A program made the translations under genes and the position numbers. Shown here one piece after another: positions 1 to 8,520 of a stretch of DNA of 64,000 bases (positions are counted from its first letter, which is position 1; every line of letters starts with the position of its first letter). Origin of the DNA: Paenibacillus sp. GTDB taxonomy: Bacteria; Bacillota; Bacilli; Paenibacillales; YIM-B00363. Location of the stretch: the NCBI RefSeq assembly GCF_035645195.1, contig NZ_DASQNA010000045.1:1-64000 (forward strand), in the 5' to 3' direction. The notes beneath the pieces are model-generated. The model searched no databases. It saw only the letters and a program-made list of their open reading frames with translations, and was not told the origin of the DNA.

Positions 1-102
1 GCTTGAAGACCCCATGTAGACGACATGGTTGATAGGTTCGAGGTGGAAGCGCAGCAATGCGTGGAGCTGACGAATACTAATCGGTCGAGGACTTATCCAA
101 AA
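1..102 (+). rRNA. 23S ribosomal RNA, 3' end (partial)
   Basis: The window opens inside the last domain of 23S rRNA. The text around positions 66-100, with ACGAATACTAATCGGTCGAG followed by GACTTA, is the conserved 3' end of bacterial 23S. The 5' part lies outside the window. The exact 3' end is estimated to within a few bases. A 5S gene and a tRNA array follow, as in a standard Firmicutes rrn operon. Confidence 0.93.
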
Positions 103-156
103 CGATGTTCGTTCGATTCGCATCCAGTTTTCAGGGAGCAATCTCTGAACTACAGG

Positions 157-273
157 TTTGGTGGTAATGGCGGAAGGGAACCACGCGTACCCATCCCGAA
201 CACGAACGTTAAGCCTTCCAGCGCCGATGGTACTTGGACCGCAGGGTCCCGGGAGAGTAGGACGCCGCCAAGC
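157..273 (+). rRNA. rrf: 5S ribosomal RNA
   Basis: It begins TTTGGTGGTAATGGCGG and ends with GACGCCGCCAAGC, the standard ends of Bacillales 5S rRNA; the ends pair with each other. The internal CCGAACACG and GCGCCGATGGTA segments are also conserved. The length of about 117 nt is normal. It lies about 55 bp after the 23S end and 18 bp before the first tRNA. Confidence 0.95.
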
Positions 274-291
274 CTTACACATTTAATCTAA

Positions 292-382
292 AGAGAAGTG
301 TCCGAGCGGTCGAAGGAGCACGATTGGAAATCGTGTAGACGTCTAAAGCGTCTCGAGGGTTCGAATCCCTCTTTCTCTGCCA
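292..382 (+). tRNA. tRNA-Ser (GGA)
   Basis: The acceptor stem AGAGAAG pairs with TTTCTCT (one G-U). The anticodon loop is TTGGAAA, giving GGA. A long variable arm and the GGTTCGAATCC T-arm are present, and CCA is encoded. First of twelve tandem tRNAs after the 5S gene. Confidence 0.95.
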
Positions 383-385
383 TAC

Positions 386-476
386 GGAGAGGTACCCAAG
401 TGGCCCAAGGGGGCTGACTCGAAATCAGCTAGGCGGCGCAAGCCGTGCGTGGGTTCGAATCCCACCTTCTCCGCCA
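386..476 (+). tRNA. tRNA-Ser (CGA)
   Basis: The acceptor GGAGAGG pairs with CCTTCTCC-type 3' sequence. The anticodon loop CTCGAAA gives CGA. The long variable arm is typical of class II tRNA-Ser, and CCA is encoded. It sits three bases after the previous tRNA. Confidence 0.94.
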
Positions 477-486
477 TCTACATATC

Positions 487-561
487 GGCCCGTTGGTCAA
501 GGGGTTAAGACACCTCCCTTTCACGGAGGTAACAGGGGTTCGAATCCCCTACGGGTCACCA
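487..561 (+). tRNA. tRNA-Glu (TTC)
   Basis: The acceptor GGCCCGT pairs with ACGGGTC. The anticodon loop CTTTCAC gives TTC. Discriminator A and encoded CCA are present. Confidence 0.95.
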
Positions 562-567
562 ATACAT

Positions 568-643
568 GGGCGCTTAGCTCAGCTGGGAGAGCATCTGCCT
601 TACAAGCAGAGGGTCGGCGGTTCGATCCCGTCAGCGCCCACCA
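568..643 (+). tRNA. tRNA-Val (TAC)
   Basis: The acceptor GGGCGCT pairs with AGCGCCC. The anticodon loop CTTACAA gives TAC. CCA is encoded. Confidence 0.95.
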
Positions 644-657
644 TGATATCATACCGT

Positions 658-734
<77 letters not shown>

Positions 735-746
735 ACTTTTTAACGC

Positions 747-823
747 GGAGCCGTGGTGTAGAGGCCTAACATGCCTGCCTGTCACGCAGGAGACCGCGGG
801 TTCGAATCCCGTCGGCTCCGCCA
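747..823 (+). tRNA. tRNA-Asp (GTC)
   Basis: The acceptor GGAGCCG pairs with CGGCTCC. The anticodon loop CTGTCAC gives GTC. Discriminator G and CCA are encoded. Confidence 0.95.
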
Positions 824-842
824 TTTATGGCTTTTGTTTCAT

Positions 843-928
843 GGAGGATTAGCGAAGTGGCCAAACGCGGGAGACTGTAAATCTCTTCCCTTACGGGTTC
901 GGTGGTTCGAATCCATCATCCTCCACCA
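843..928 (+). tRNA. tRNA-Tyr (GTA)
   Basis: The acceptor GGAGGAT pairs with ATCCTCC. The anticodon loop CTGTAAA gives GTA. The long variable arm is expected for bacterial tRNA-Tyr. CCA is encoded. The 50-nt spacer that follows (929-978) can fold into a hairpin using AAGAGG/CCTCTT and CGGG/CCCG, perhaps a processing element. Confidence 0.95.
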
Positions 929-978
929 TTTACATACGGGCATAAGAGGTAACCTCCTCTTGTCCCGGTTATAACTAT

Positions 979-1055
979 GGCGGTCGTGGCGAAGTGGCTA
1001 ACGCATCGGATTGTGGCTCCGACATTCGGGGGTTCAATTCCCCTCGATCGCCCCA
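979..1055 (+). tRNA. tRNA-His (GTG)
   Basis: The anticodon loop TTGTGGC gives GTG. The extra 5' G(-1) opposite discriminator C73, diagnostic for tRNA-His, is present. CCA is encoded. Confidence 0.95.
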
Positions 1056-1064
1056 TATACCCTT

Positions 1065-1136
1065 TGGGGATTAGCCAAGCGGTAAGGCAACGGACTTTGA
1101 CTCCGTCATGCCCAGGTTCGAATCCTGGATCCCCAG
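1065..1136 (+). tRNA. tRNA-Gln (TTG), CCA not encoded
   Basis: The acceptor TGGGGAT pairs with ATCCCCA. The anticodon loop CTTTGAC gives TTG. The 3' end runs from discriminator G into CTTTT, so the CCA tail must be added by the nucleotidyltransferase, unlike most of its neighbours. Confidence 0.94.
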
Positions 1137-1147
1137 CTTTTATATTT

Positions 1148-1233
1148 GCGGTCGTGGCGGAATGGCAGACGCGCTAGATTCAGGTTCTAGTGGGGTAACA
1201 CCCGTGGAGGTTCGACTCCTCTCGACCGCACCA
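1148..1233 (+). tRNA. tRNA-Leu (CAG)
   Basis: The acceptor GCGGTCG pairs with CGACCGC. The anticodon loop TTCAGGT gives CAG. The class II variable arm is present and CCA is encoded. Confidence 0.95.
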
Positions 1234-1248
1234 TCATCATATTGTTGC

Positions 1249-1323
1249 GCGGACGTGGCTCAGTGGTAGAGCATCGCCTTGCCAAGGCGAGGGTCGTGGG
1301 TTCGAATCCCATCGTCCGCTCCA
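1249..1323 (+). tRNA. tRNA-Gly (GCC)
   Basis: The acceptor GCGGACG pairs with CGTCCGC. The anticodon loop TTGCCAA gives GCC. Discriminator T and CCA are encoded. Confidence 0.95.
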
Positions 1324-1328
1324 TCTAA

Positions 1329-1402
1329 CGGGACGTAGCTCAGCTTGGTAGAGCACCTGGTTTGGGACCAGGGGGTCGCATGTTCGAATCGTGTCGTCCC
1401 GA
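1329..1402 (+). tRNA. tRNA-Pro (TGG), CCA not encoded
   Basis: The acceptor CGGGACG pairs with CGTCCCG. The anticodon loop TTTGGGA gives TGG. Discriminator A is followed by TTCC, so no CCA is encoded. It is the last tRNA of the array, directly before the terminator. Confidence 0.94.
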
Positions 1403-1410
1403 TTCCTAAG

Positions 1411-1447
1411 AAGACTGTTGAGGATATTTCCTTGACAGTCTTTTTTT
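1411..1447 (+). terminator. Intrinsic terminator of the rRNA/tRNA operon
   Basis: A stem of about 13 bp (AAGACTGT pairing with ACAGTCTT, extended through two G-U pairs) has a six-base loop and is followed by seven T residues. It directly follows tRNA-Pro. Confidence 0.9.
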
Positions 1448-1570
1448 GTTGTTTTGCGGCTGTTCGTGGAGCTTTGTGTCGGCGATATTCCAATTTTTCT
1501 TCCCTGCGAGCGCCGGACATCCTTTATACTAGGGAATACCGATCATTACGAAGCTGGGAGGGGCCTTCGC

Positions 1571-3319
1571 ATGAAGCGATCGTTCTCCGGAACGCGGCTG
1601 TTAACGTATTTGACGCTGCGCCGCCGCATCATTCTCATTTTTCTCATCACGTTCCTGCTGCCGTTCCTCGTCATCACTACGATCTCGTATATGACCATCA
1701 CGTCGATTTTGACTAATAAAATTCAATCCGGCATCCGGGACAACTTGAGCCAAACGCAGTCGTCTCTTGAGAACGCTTTCTCGAACTTGAACCATGTCTC
1801 GCAGCAGCTCGCGTTCCAGGGCAGCGTCGGGATCAAGCTCGATCGGCATTTGAACGAGACCGAGCCGTTCCAGAAAGCCCGATTGATCGATGAGATCGTG
1901 AACGAGCTGCGGACGATTTCGTTCACGAATCCAAACATCGGCTTGCTGTTGTATTATTTTCAGGAAGACGGCTCTTATTTATTCGAAAATTTCGGCGCGA
2001 AGGAGCCGTTCGACCCGACGGCGCTGCCGGTATTGGCGCAGCAGCACCGCATTTCGTACCTTGGGCCGCATGTGAGCCGCAAATATTTCCAAGACCAAAT
2101 CGTCGTATCCGTGCTGCGCAAGGTCGATTTGCCGACGCGGGACGACGTGTACGTCTATATCGAGTCCGGTTATAAGCTGGCAGAGATGATTTTGCATCAA
2201 AATCGCTTCAGCGCGAATTCGCATTACTTGGTGCTGGACAGCGCGGGCCGCGTCGTGTTCAACGAGCTGTCGAGCGTGTTCCCGGTCGGAAAGCCGTTCC
2301 CCGCCGCTCTCGGGGAACAATCCGGCCAGCACAAGGGGTATTACTGGTTTAAAGCCGACAGCCATCAGGGCTGGAGCATCGTCTCCGTCATTCCGACGGC
2401 CGAATACATGAAAGAACGGAACCTGTGGCTGTATCAGATCGCGTTCCTCTGCCTCGTGCTGCTGTCGATCACGCTGCTGCTCGCTTGGCTGCTGTGGAAA
2501 ATGGTATACCGGCCGCTGAACGTGTTCAATCGGGAAATCAAGCGGATGGCGAAAAACGATTTCGAAACGGTCGCGATCGAATCGCGCATTCCGGAGTTCG
2601 ATTACTTGTTGAAGCAAATGCGCGTCATGAAAAGGGAGATCAAACGGCTGTTCCAAGAGGTGGAGCTGAAGGAGAAACGCCGCGCGGACCTCGAGATCGA
2701 AAAACTGCTGTACCAAATCAACCCGCATTTCCTGATGAATACGCTCGATACGGCGCATTGGCTGGCCGTCATGAAAGGGCAGACCGAAATCGACCGCCTG
2801 ATCGTGTCGCTGAACAAATTGCTGTATCACAACCTCGGCAAAACAGGGGAGCAATCGACGGTGCGCGAAGAGCTCGACGCGCTGCGGGAATATGTCACGC
2901 TGCAGCAAATCCGTTACGACTTCGAGTTCAAAGTGGACATTCGCGCCGACGAAAAGGTGCTGGGGACGATTATGCCGCGCTTCGTGCTCCAGCCGTTGGT
3001 GGAGAACGCGCTGTACCACGGGTTGAACGACGAAGGCGTCATTCGCGTGTCGGTCGAGGCGGCGGGGGATCGAATCGAAATTCGCGTCGTCGACAACGGC
3101 GAAGGGATGAGCGAGGAGCAAATTCGCGCCTTGCTGCATAACGAGAACCGGAGAAAGTCGAAGGTCGGCATGGGCATCGGGATGAATTACGTGAAGCGCA
3201 TGTTGGAGTCGTATTATCAAGGGGAAGCGACGATGGAAATCGCGAGCCGCGAAGGGGAAGGGACGACCGTCCTGCTGCGGCTGCCCTTGACGCAACCGCA
3301 GGAAGGAGGGGCTGCTTGA
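1571..3319 (+). CDS. YesM-type two-component sensor histidine kinase
   Basis: Membrane sensor kinase of about 582 residues that probably senses an external sugar signal and phosphorylates the response regulator encoded next. A basic start is followed by TM1 (about residues 18-42), an extracytoplasmic region to about 300, TM2 (LVLLSITLLLAWLLW), a HAMP-like linker, the HisKA_7-type box around INPHFLMNTLD with the phospho-acceptor His, and a HATPase domain with VENALYHGL (N box), DNGEGM and GMGIGMNYV (G boxes). The ATG at 1571 is chosen because GGGAGGGG lies just upstream; an in-frame TTG further upstream lacks a good site. Its stop overlaps the regulator start in an ATGA, indicating translational coupling. 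The exact ligand is unknown. Confidence 0.93.
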   Translation: MKRSFSGTRLLTYLTLRRRIILIFLITFLLPFLVITTISYMTITSILTNKIQSGIRDNLSQTQSSLENAFSNLNHVSQQLAFQGSVGIKLDRHLNETEPFQKARLIDEIVNELRTISFTNPNIGLLLYYFQEDGSYLFENFGAKEPFDPTALPVLAQQHRISYLGPHVSRKYFQDQIVVSVLRKVDLPTRDDVYVYIESGYKLAEMILHQNRFSANSHYLVLDSAGRVVFNELSSVFPVGKPFPAALGEQSGQHKGYYWFKADSHQGWSIVSVIPTAEYMKERNLWLYQIAFLCLVLLSITLLLAWLLWKMVYRPLNVFNREIKRMAKNDFETVAIESRIPEFDYLLKQMRVMKREIKRLFQEVELKEKRRADLEIEKLLYQINPHFLMNTLDTAHWLAVMKGQTEIDRLIVSLNKLLYHNLGKTGEQSTVREELDALREYVTLQQIRYDFEFKVDIRADEKVLGTIMPRFVLQPLVENALYHGLNDEGVIRVSVEAAGDRIEIRVVDNGEGMSEEQIRALLHNENRRKSKVGMGIGMNYVKRMLESYYQGEATMEIASREGEGTTVLLRLPLTQPQEGGAA

Positions 3320-4713
3320 TGAAAGTGCTCATCGTCGACGACGACAAGCTCGTCCGGCAAGGATTGATTTCGGTCATGCCTTGGTCCGAATTCGGGATGG
3401 AGGTCGTCGGGGAAGCGAACAACGGCGAGAAGGCGCTCGAGTTTCTGGAGCGGCACGAAGTCGATCTCATGCTGACCGACCTGGCGATGCCGGTCATGTC
3501 CGGCATCGAGCTGATGCGGATCGCCAAGAAGCGTTACCCCGGGCTCCATACGGTCGTGCTGACGCTGCACCAGGATTTCGAGTACGTGCAGGAAGCGCTG
3601 CGCCTCGGAGCGATCGATTACATCGCCAAGGTGGAGCTGGAAACGGACAGCTTCCGGAATGTGCTCGGGCGCGTGCACGCCAGAATCCAAGAACAAGCCG
3701 GGTGGCACGACGGGAGGGCGGACGGCCGGCTCCTCGGAGACGCGGCCTGCGTGCTCGTCGCCTTCGGGGACGCGGCTGCGGCCGATGCGGCGCTCGCGGA
3801 GCTGCCGGAATCGCTGCAAGAGCCGGACGAGCTGGAGGCGGGGATCTGGCTTTGGACGGACGATGCGGCGGTTTGGTCCGGCGGGAAGCCGGCGCCCGAG
3901 CTCGAGGCGTGGATCACGCGGACGGGCAATCGGGCGCTGCTGCGCGTCGCGGGCACGGCAGGGCGAAGCGTCGCGGAGCTGCGCCGCGCGGTGCGCTTGT
4001 TCAAAGATCAGCGGCTGTTCTACGAGTATCGTCCGGAGCAAGCCGCGATCGAGCTCGATTGGCCGACGCTGTCAACGGCGCCGTCGGCTTCGGCCGCGGA
4101 AGAGGAGGTCGCGGCACTGCACGAGCGCTGGCTGTCGCTCGAGTGGATCCAGGACGAGGCTGCGTTCAAGCGGCTGGCGGACGACACGAAGGCGGCGCGC
4201 CTGCTGAGCCCGAGAATCGTGTCGCTGCTGTATATGATCGAGAGCGAATGGCAGCGCATCTTCGCGCATGTGACGGAGCGACGGCTTCCGGCGCCGACGG
4301 TCGTCGACGTCTGGTATGAAGCGGAGCAGTGGCTGTGCGGCTTGCGGGCGCTCACGGCGGATACGACGCAGAACGGTTCCCTATCGAGCGAGGTGCAAAG
4401 CGCAGTCCTGAAGGCGGTGCATATCGTTCATACCGAGTGGGATCAACCTTTGCATGCCGCCGACGTCGCAAGGCGCGTCAATGTGAGCCGAAGTTATTTC
4501 AGCGAGTGCTTCAAAGCGATGACTGGGAAGTCGTTTAACGAATATTTGCGGTCGGTCCGAATGGAGAAGGCGAAGGAATATTTGCTGCATACGAACAAGC
4601 CGGTGCAATGGGTGGCGGAGAGAAGCGGTTATTTGGACGAAAAGTATTTCAGCCGTCTGTTTCGCGAATACACGGGGCTCTTGCCTAGCGAATTTCGCGC
4701 GCAGCGAGGGTAG
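3319..4713 (+). CDS. YesN-type response regulator with AraC DNA-binding domain
   Basis: Cytoplasmic DNA-binding response regulator of about 464 residues. The receiver domain (about 1-120) shows the acidic pocket DDDK, the phospho-acceptor Asp in MLTDLAMPVMSG and a C-terminal Lys in YIAKVE. A long, weakly conserved alanine-rich middle follows. The last 100 residues form an AraC double helix-turn-helix (HAADVARRVNVSRSYFSECF and AERSGYLDEKYFSRLFREYTG). The start overlaps the kinase stop, with GGAAGGAGG as ribosome site. The binding protein and permeases directly downstream are the likely targets. This is the standard Paenibacillaceae arrangement for regulated CUT1 uptake. Confidence 0.93.
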   Translation: MKVLIVDDDKLVRQGLISVMPWSEFGMEVVGEANNGEKALEFLERHEVDLMLTDLAMPVMSGIELMRIAKKRYPGLHTVVLTLHQDFEYVQEALRLGAIDYIAKVELETDSFRNVLGRVHARIQEQAGWHDGRADGRLLGDAACVLVAFGDAAAADAALAELPESLQEPDELEAGIWLWTDDAAVWSGGKPAPELEAWITRTGNRALLRVAGTAGRSVAELRRAVRLFKDQRLFYEYRPEQAAIELDWPTLSTAPSASAAEEEVAALHERWLSLEWIQDEAAFKRLADDTKAARLLSPRIVSLLYMIESEWQRIFAHVTERRLPAPTVVDVWYEAEQWLCGLRALTADTTQNGSLSSEVQSAVLKAVHIVHTEWDQPLHAADVARRVNVSRSYFSECFKAMTGKSFNEYLRSVRMEKAKEYLLHTNKPVQWVAERSGYLDEKYFSRLFREYTGLLPSEFRAQRG

Positions 4714-4824
4714 ACATTTGTCGCGCGGAGGGTGGACGGCTGTTCGACGGCCGCCGCCCGCTTTCGGTAGATAGGGGGAAAGCCGCGGCATTCGTCCCCC
4801 TAACCTTCCGACGCCTCCCTATCC

Positions 4825-4838
4825 TGCAAGCGCTTACT
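4825..4838 (+). promoter_or_regulatory. Perfect cre-type (CcpA) site upstream of the binding-protein gene
   Basis: TGCAAGCGCTTACT matches the consensus TGNAANCGNWNNCW at every fixed position. It lies 53 bp before the TTG start of the lipoprotein gene, consistent with carbon catabolite control. The other 160 bases of this spacer show no clear terminator. Confidence 0.55.
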
Positions 4839-4890
4839 CGCGTGTTATTCTTCAATTGAGCCAATCTTACGAAGAAAGAAGGGGAGACTT

Positions 4891-6603
4891 TTGAAGAACA
4901 CCAAAACAGCGCTGACCTTGCTGCTATCCCTCAGTTTCGCCGTCGTGACGGCCTGCAACGGCGCGAATGCGCCGGCGGGCGACAGCGGCGGCGCGGACGC
5001 GAAGGGCGGGGAGAACGCGAACGCGCAGCCCGCAGGGCCGGCCGATCCGTTCGGCAAATACGCCGAGCCGGTCACGATCCACGTCGGTCAGCAAATCGAT
5101 CCGACGGACACGAGCTTGCCTCCGGGCGATACTCCGGAGAACAATCAGTATACGCGGCATATCAAGGAGCATCTCAATATCGAAACGAAAATCATTTGGC
5201 AGACGGCTACCGGCAAAGATTACGACCAGAAGGTGAATCTCGCGATCGCGAGCAACGACCTTCCGGATTTGGTCGTCGTCAACGACGCGCAGCTGCGCCA
5301 AATGGTGAAGGCGGGCCAAGTCCAAGACTTGACGCAGGTGTACGAACAGTACGCTTCCCCCGCGATCAAGGGCATTATCGAGAAAACCGAAGGGCGAGCG
5401 CTGAAGTCGGTGACGTTCGACGGGAAAATCATGGCGCTGCCGAACGTGACCGCCCGCGGGGACGCCGTTCATACGATGTGGATCCGGAAAGACTGGCTCG
5501 ACAAGCTGAACCTGGAGGTGCCGCGAACGGTTGACGAGCTTCGGGCCGTGGCGAAAGCGTTCATCGAGCAAGACCCGGACGGCAACGGGCAGAAGGATAC
5601 GATCGGCATTTCCGGGCCGCAGGCGGGCGGCAAGCTGCACGCGAACTTTATCGCCTCCAGCAACAACACGTTCGGCCTCGACCCGATTTTCTCCGCGTTC
5701 CTCGCGTATCCGGGCTTCTGGCTCGAGGGCGAGGACGGGAAGCCGGTCTACGGTTCGATTCAACCGGAAGTGAAGCAGGCGCTCGGCGTGCTTCGCGACA
5801 TGTACGCCGAAGGCTTGATCGATCGCGAGATGAGCATCCGCAAGGACGCGACCGAGCCGATCGTGGCCGGCAAATCGGGCATTTTCTTCGGTCCGTTCTG
5901 GATGGGCTACTGGCCGCTGCCGGACGCGATCAAGAACGACCCGACCGCCAACTGGCAATCGTACGCGCTGCCGCTGGACGTTAACGGCGAATACAGCCCG
6001 CACATGGCGACGCCGTCCACCCAATTTTTGGTCGTGCGCAAAGGCTTCGAGCATCCGGAAGCGGCCGTCAAGCTGATGAACCTGCTCGTGCGCGACGAGG
6101 CGATGTTCGACGTCAGCGTCAGCCTGAACCATTACCCGGTCCGCATCGTGTACGCGCCGGTCGACGAAATCGAATTTACGCTCACAACGCTGCATGAGGT
6201 TCTGGAGGGGAAAAAGAAACCGGAAGAGCTGAACGTGCCGGGCTATAAGCTGCTCGTCGACGACGCGCACAAGGTGACGAAGACGAAGCTGCCGCCGTAC
6301 GACAACAACGATATCCAATATTGGGATACGAGCGATATGGGCGCTTGGAGCCGGCTGTATTCGATCTTCGTCGGCGGCAAGCCGCTGCTCGAGCCGCGCA
6401 ACGAGGTGTACAGCTTGACGTATTCGCAGACGAAGACGATGGAGAGCCGCTGGGCGAATTTGGAGAAGCTCGAAACCGAGACGTTCCTGAAAATCATTAT
6501 GGGAGCGGCGCCGCTCGACTCGTTCGACCAATTCGTTCAAGATTGGAAAAAGCAAGGCGGAGACATCATTACGGAAGAGGTCGCGGAAGCGATTCAGGAA
6601 TAA
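4891..6603 (+). CDS. CUT1 ABC transporter substrate-binding lipoprotein (LipO/YtcQ type)
   Basis: Extracellular sugar-binding lipoprotein of about 570 residues. It has a signal peptide with lipobox VVTAC (Cys22), then a Gly/Ala/Asn linker, then a large type-1 solute-binding fold with DPDGNGQKDTIGISG, a motif common in this family. It starts with TTG, preceded by AAGAAGGGGAGA. Length is normal for the long Paenibacillus class (about 500-600). The two permease genes follow directly and the YesM/YesN pair precedes it. The substrate cannot be read from the sequence; this class usually serves oligosaccharides. Confidence 0.92.
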   Translation: MKNTKTALTLLLSLSFAVVTACNGANAPAGDSGGADAKGGENANAQPAGPADPFGKYAEPVTIHVGQQIDPTDTSLPPGDTPENNQYTRHIKEHLNIETKIIWQTATGKDYDQKVNLAIASNDLPDLVVVNDAQLRQMVKAGQVQDLTQVYEQYASPAIKGIIEKTEGRALKSVTFDGKIMALPNVTARGDAVHTMWIRKDWLDKLNLEVPRTVDELRAVAKAFIEQDPDGNGQKDTIGISGPQAGGKLHANFIASSNNTFGLDPIFSAFLAYPGFWLEGEDGKPVYGSIQPEVKQALGVLRDMYAEGLIDREMSIRKDATEPIVAGKSGIFFGPFWMGYWPLPDAIKNDPTANWQSYALPLDVNGEYSPHMATPSTQFLVVRKGFEHPEAAVKLMNLLVRDEAMFDVSVSLNHYPVRIVYAPVDEIEFTLTTLHEVLEGKKKPEELNVPGYKLLVDDAHKVTKTKLPPYDNNDIQYWDTSDMGAWSRLYSIFVGGKPLLEPRNEVYSLTYSQTKTMESRWANLEKLETETFLKIIMGAAPLDSFDQFVQDWKKQGGDIITEEVAEAIQE

Positions 6604-6679
6604 CGCTTGGCAGCGGGCGTCGGGAGCATCGGCTCCCCGGCGCCCTATGCCGCAAGCGGAACGGGAGGGAGGCAGGGCT

Positions 6680-7570
6680 GTGAAAACCCGAAGCTTCGAA
6701 CTTCATTATTACCTCATGCTGCTGCCGGGCATGGTTTGGCTCGTCATGTTCAGTATCGTGCCGATGTTCGGCATCGCGATGGCGTTCCAGGATTTCAACC
6801 CGGGCAGGGGCGTCTTCGGCTCGGAGTGGATCGGTCTAGAAAACTTCGAGTACATGTTCGTGTTGTCCGACAGCCGGACGGTGCTGTTTAACACGGTATA
6901 CATCGCTGTGCTGAAAATCGTCGGCAATTTGGTCGTACCGCTCATGTTCGCCTTATTATTAAATGAGTTAAGAATTAACATCGTTAAACGTTGGGTGCAG
7001 ACGATCGTCTATTTGCCGCACTTTTTGTCCTGGGTCATTCTTTCCGGCATTTTGCTCGACGTGTTCGCGTTCGGCGGTCCCGTCAACCAGCTGCTGAAGC
7101 TGTTCGGCTTCGAACCGATATTGTTTTTCGCCGAGGCGCGTCTGTTTCCGTATTTGATCGTCGGCAGCGACGTTTGGAAGGAATTCGGGTTCAATACGAT
7201 CATTTATTTGGCGGCGCTGACGGCGATCAATCCGTCGCTGTACGAAGCGGCGGCGATGGACGGGGCGAGCCGCTTGAGACGGCTGTGGCACGTGACGCTG
7301 CCGGGCATTTCCACGACGATCGTGCTGCTTGCGGTGCTCAGCCTCGGGAACGTGCTGAACGCGGGCTTCGACCAAGTGTTCAACCTGTACAACCCGCTCG
7401 TCTATTCGACCGGCGATATCATCGACACGTGGGTGTATCGCGCCGGGCTGGTCAATTTGCAGTTCAGTTTGGCGACGGCGATGGGGCTCTTGAAATCGGT
7501 CGTCAGCTTCGTGCTGATCGTGCTGTCATACTATTTGGCGTCCCGATTCGCCAATTACCGCATTTTCTAA
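6680..7570 (+). CDS. CUT1 ABC transporter permease, LplB type
   Basis: Inner-membrane permease subunit of about 296 residues with six predicted membrane segments. The EAA loop that contacts the ATPase is visible as YEAAAMDGASRLRRLWHVTLP. The GTG at 6680 is chosen because GGGAGGGAGG lies just upstream; the in-frame ATG at 6647 has no ribosome site. It is the first of two adjacent permeases and is preceded by their binding protein. No ATPase gene is nearby. Confidence 0.92.
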   Translation: MKTRSFELHYYLMLLPGMVWLVMFSIVPMFGIAMAFQDFNPGRGVFGSEWIGLENFEYMFVLSDSRTVLFNTVYIAVLKIVGNLVVPLMFALLLNELRINIVKRWVQTIVYLPHFLSWVILSGILLDVFAFGGPVNQLLKLFGFEPILFFAEARLFPYLIVGSDVWKEFGFNTIIYLAALTAINPSLYEAAAMDGASRLRRLWHVTLPGISTTIVLLAVLSLGNVLNAGFDQVFNLYNPLVYSTGDIIDTWVYRAGLVNLQFSLATAMGLLKSVVSFVLIVLSYYLASRFANYRIF

Positions 7571-7591
7571 CGATGGGAGGGGAATTGCCGC

Positions 7592-8476
7592 ATGGTCCGA
7601 GAGACGACATGGGGCGCCAGAGCGTTCGATGCGGTGTTATTGGTTGCGCTCGTCGGCACGGCCGTCGTGTGCGTGCTGCCCATCTGGTATACGCTGGCGC
7701 TATCGCTGAGCGACAAGGCCGCGGCGGCGGCGGGCATCGTCCGGCTGTGGCCGGTCGGCTTCACGTTAACGTCCTACCAAACGATTATGACCGACGCGAA
7801 GTTCATCAATTCGTTCGGTATTTCGCTGCAGCGCGTGCTGCTCGGCGCGTCGATCAACTTGATCGTCACGGTGCTGATGGCGTACCCGCTGTCGAGAACG
7901 ACGAAAGAGTTCCGCATGCGGAACGTCTTTATGTGGCTGCTCGTGTTCTGCATGCTGTTCAATGGCGGCTTGATTCCGTGGTACATGACGGTGAAAGCAT
8001 ACGGCCTGATGAACTCGATTTGGGCGCTCGTCCTGGCCGGCGGCGTCCAAGTGTTCCACGTCATCCTCGTCGTCAACTTTTTCCGCAATTTGCCGAAAGA
8101 GCTCGACGAGGCGGCGCTCGTGGACGGCGCCGGGCCGTGGTACATGCTGTTCCGCATGTACGTGCCTCTGTCCGTTCCCGTGCTCGCGACGATTACGCTG
8201 TTCAGCATCGTGTACCACTGGAACGAGTTTTTCCACGGGCTCGTGCTGATGTCGTCGGCGGAACGGTACCCGCTGCAGACGTACATTCAGCAGCTGGTCG
8301 TCGTCATCGATACGACGTCGATGACCGAGGACGAATACAAGAAGCTGTCCGAGCTGTCGAATCAAACGCTGAACGCGGCCAAAATTTTCATTGCGATGAT
8401 TCCTGTGCTTGTCATTTATCCGTTCCTCCAGCGCTTCTTTATCCACGGCATTACGCTCGGCTCGGTCAAAGAATAA
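7592..8476 (+). CDS. CUT1 ABC transporter permease, LplC/YtcP type
   Basis: Second permease subunit, 294 residues, six membrane segments. The EAA loop reads LDEAALVDGAGPWYMLFRMYVPL. The C-terminus ends VQRFF-like (LQRFFIHGITLGSVKE), the standard ending of LplC proteins. GGGAGGGG lies before the ATG. It follows the first permease by 21 bp and is the last gene before a strong terminator, so the unit is binding protein, permease, permease. Confidence 0.93.
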   Translation: MVRETTWGARAFDAVLLVALVGTAVVCVLPIWYTLALSLSDKAAAAAGIVRLWPVGFTLTSYQTIMTDAKFINSFGISLQRVLLGASINLIVTVLMAYPLSRTTKEFRMRNVFMWLLVFCMLFNGGLIPWYMTVKAYGLMNSIWALVLAGGVQVFHVILVVNFFRNLPKELDEAALVDGAGPWYMLFRMYVPLSVPVLATITLFSIVYHWNEFFHGLVLMSSAERYPLQTYIQQLVVVIDTTSMTEDEYKKLSELSNQTLNAAKIFIAMIPVLVIYPFLQRFFIHGITLGSVKE

Positions 8477-8479
8477 AGC

Positions 8480-8516
8480 GAAGGCCATTCTTCTCGAACG
8501 AAGAATGGCCTTCTTT
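8480..8516. terminator. Bidirectional intrinsic terminator
   Basis: A stem of 13 bp (GAAGGCCATTCTT / AAGAATGGCCTTC) has an eight-base loop and T-rich flanks on the right. It separates the permease operon from the convergent gene ending at 8521. Confidence 0.88.
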
Positions 8517-8520
8517 ATCG

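Noticed and set aside
1979-3295. Long reading frame on the minus strand opposite the sensor kinase
   Set aside because: It mirrors a well-supported plus-strand gene in a GC-rich genome; its composition (Arg/His/Gln-rich) is that of a shadow frame.
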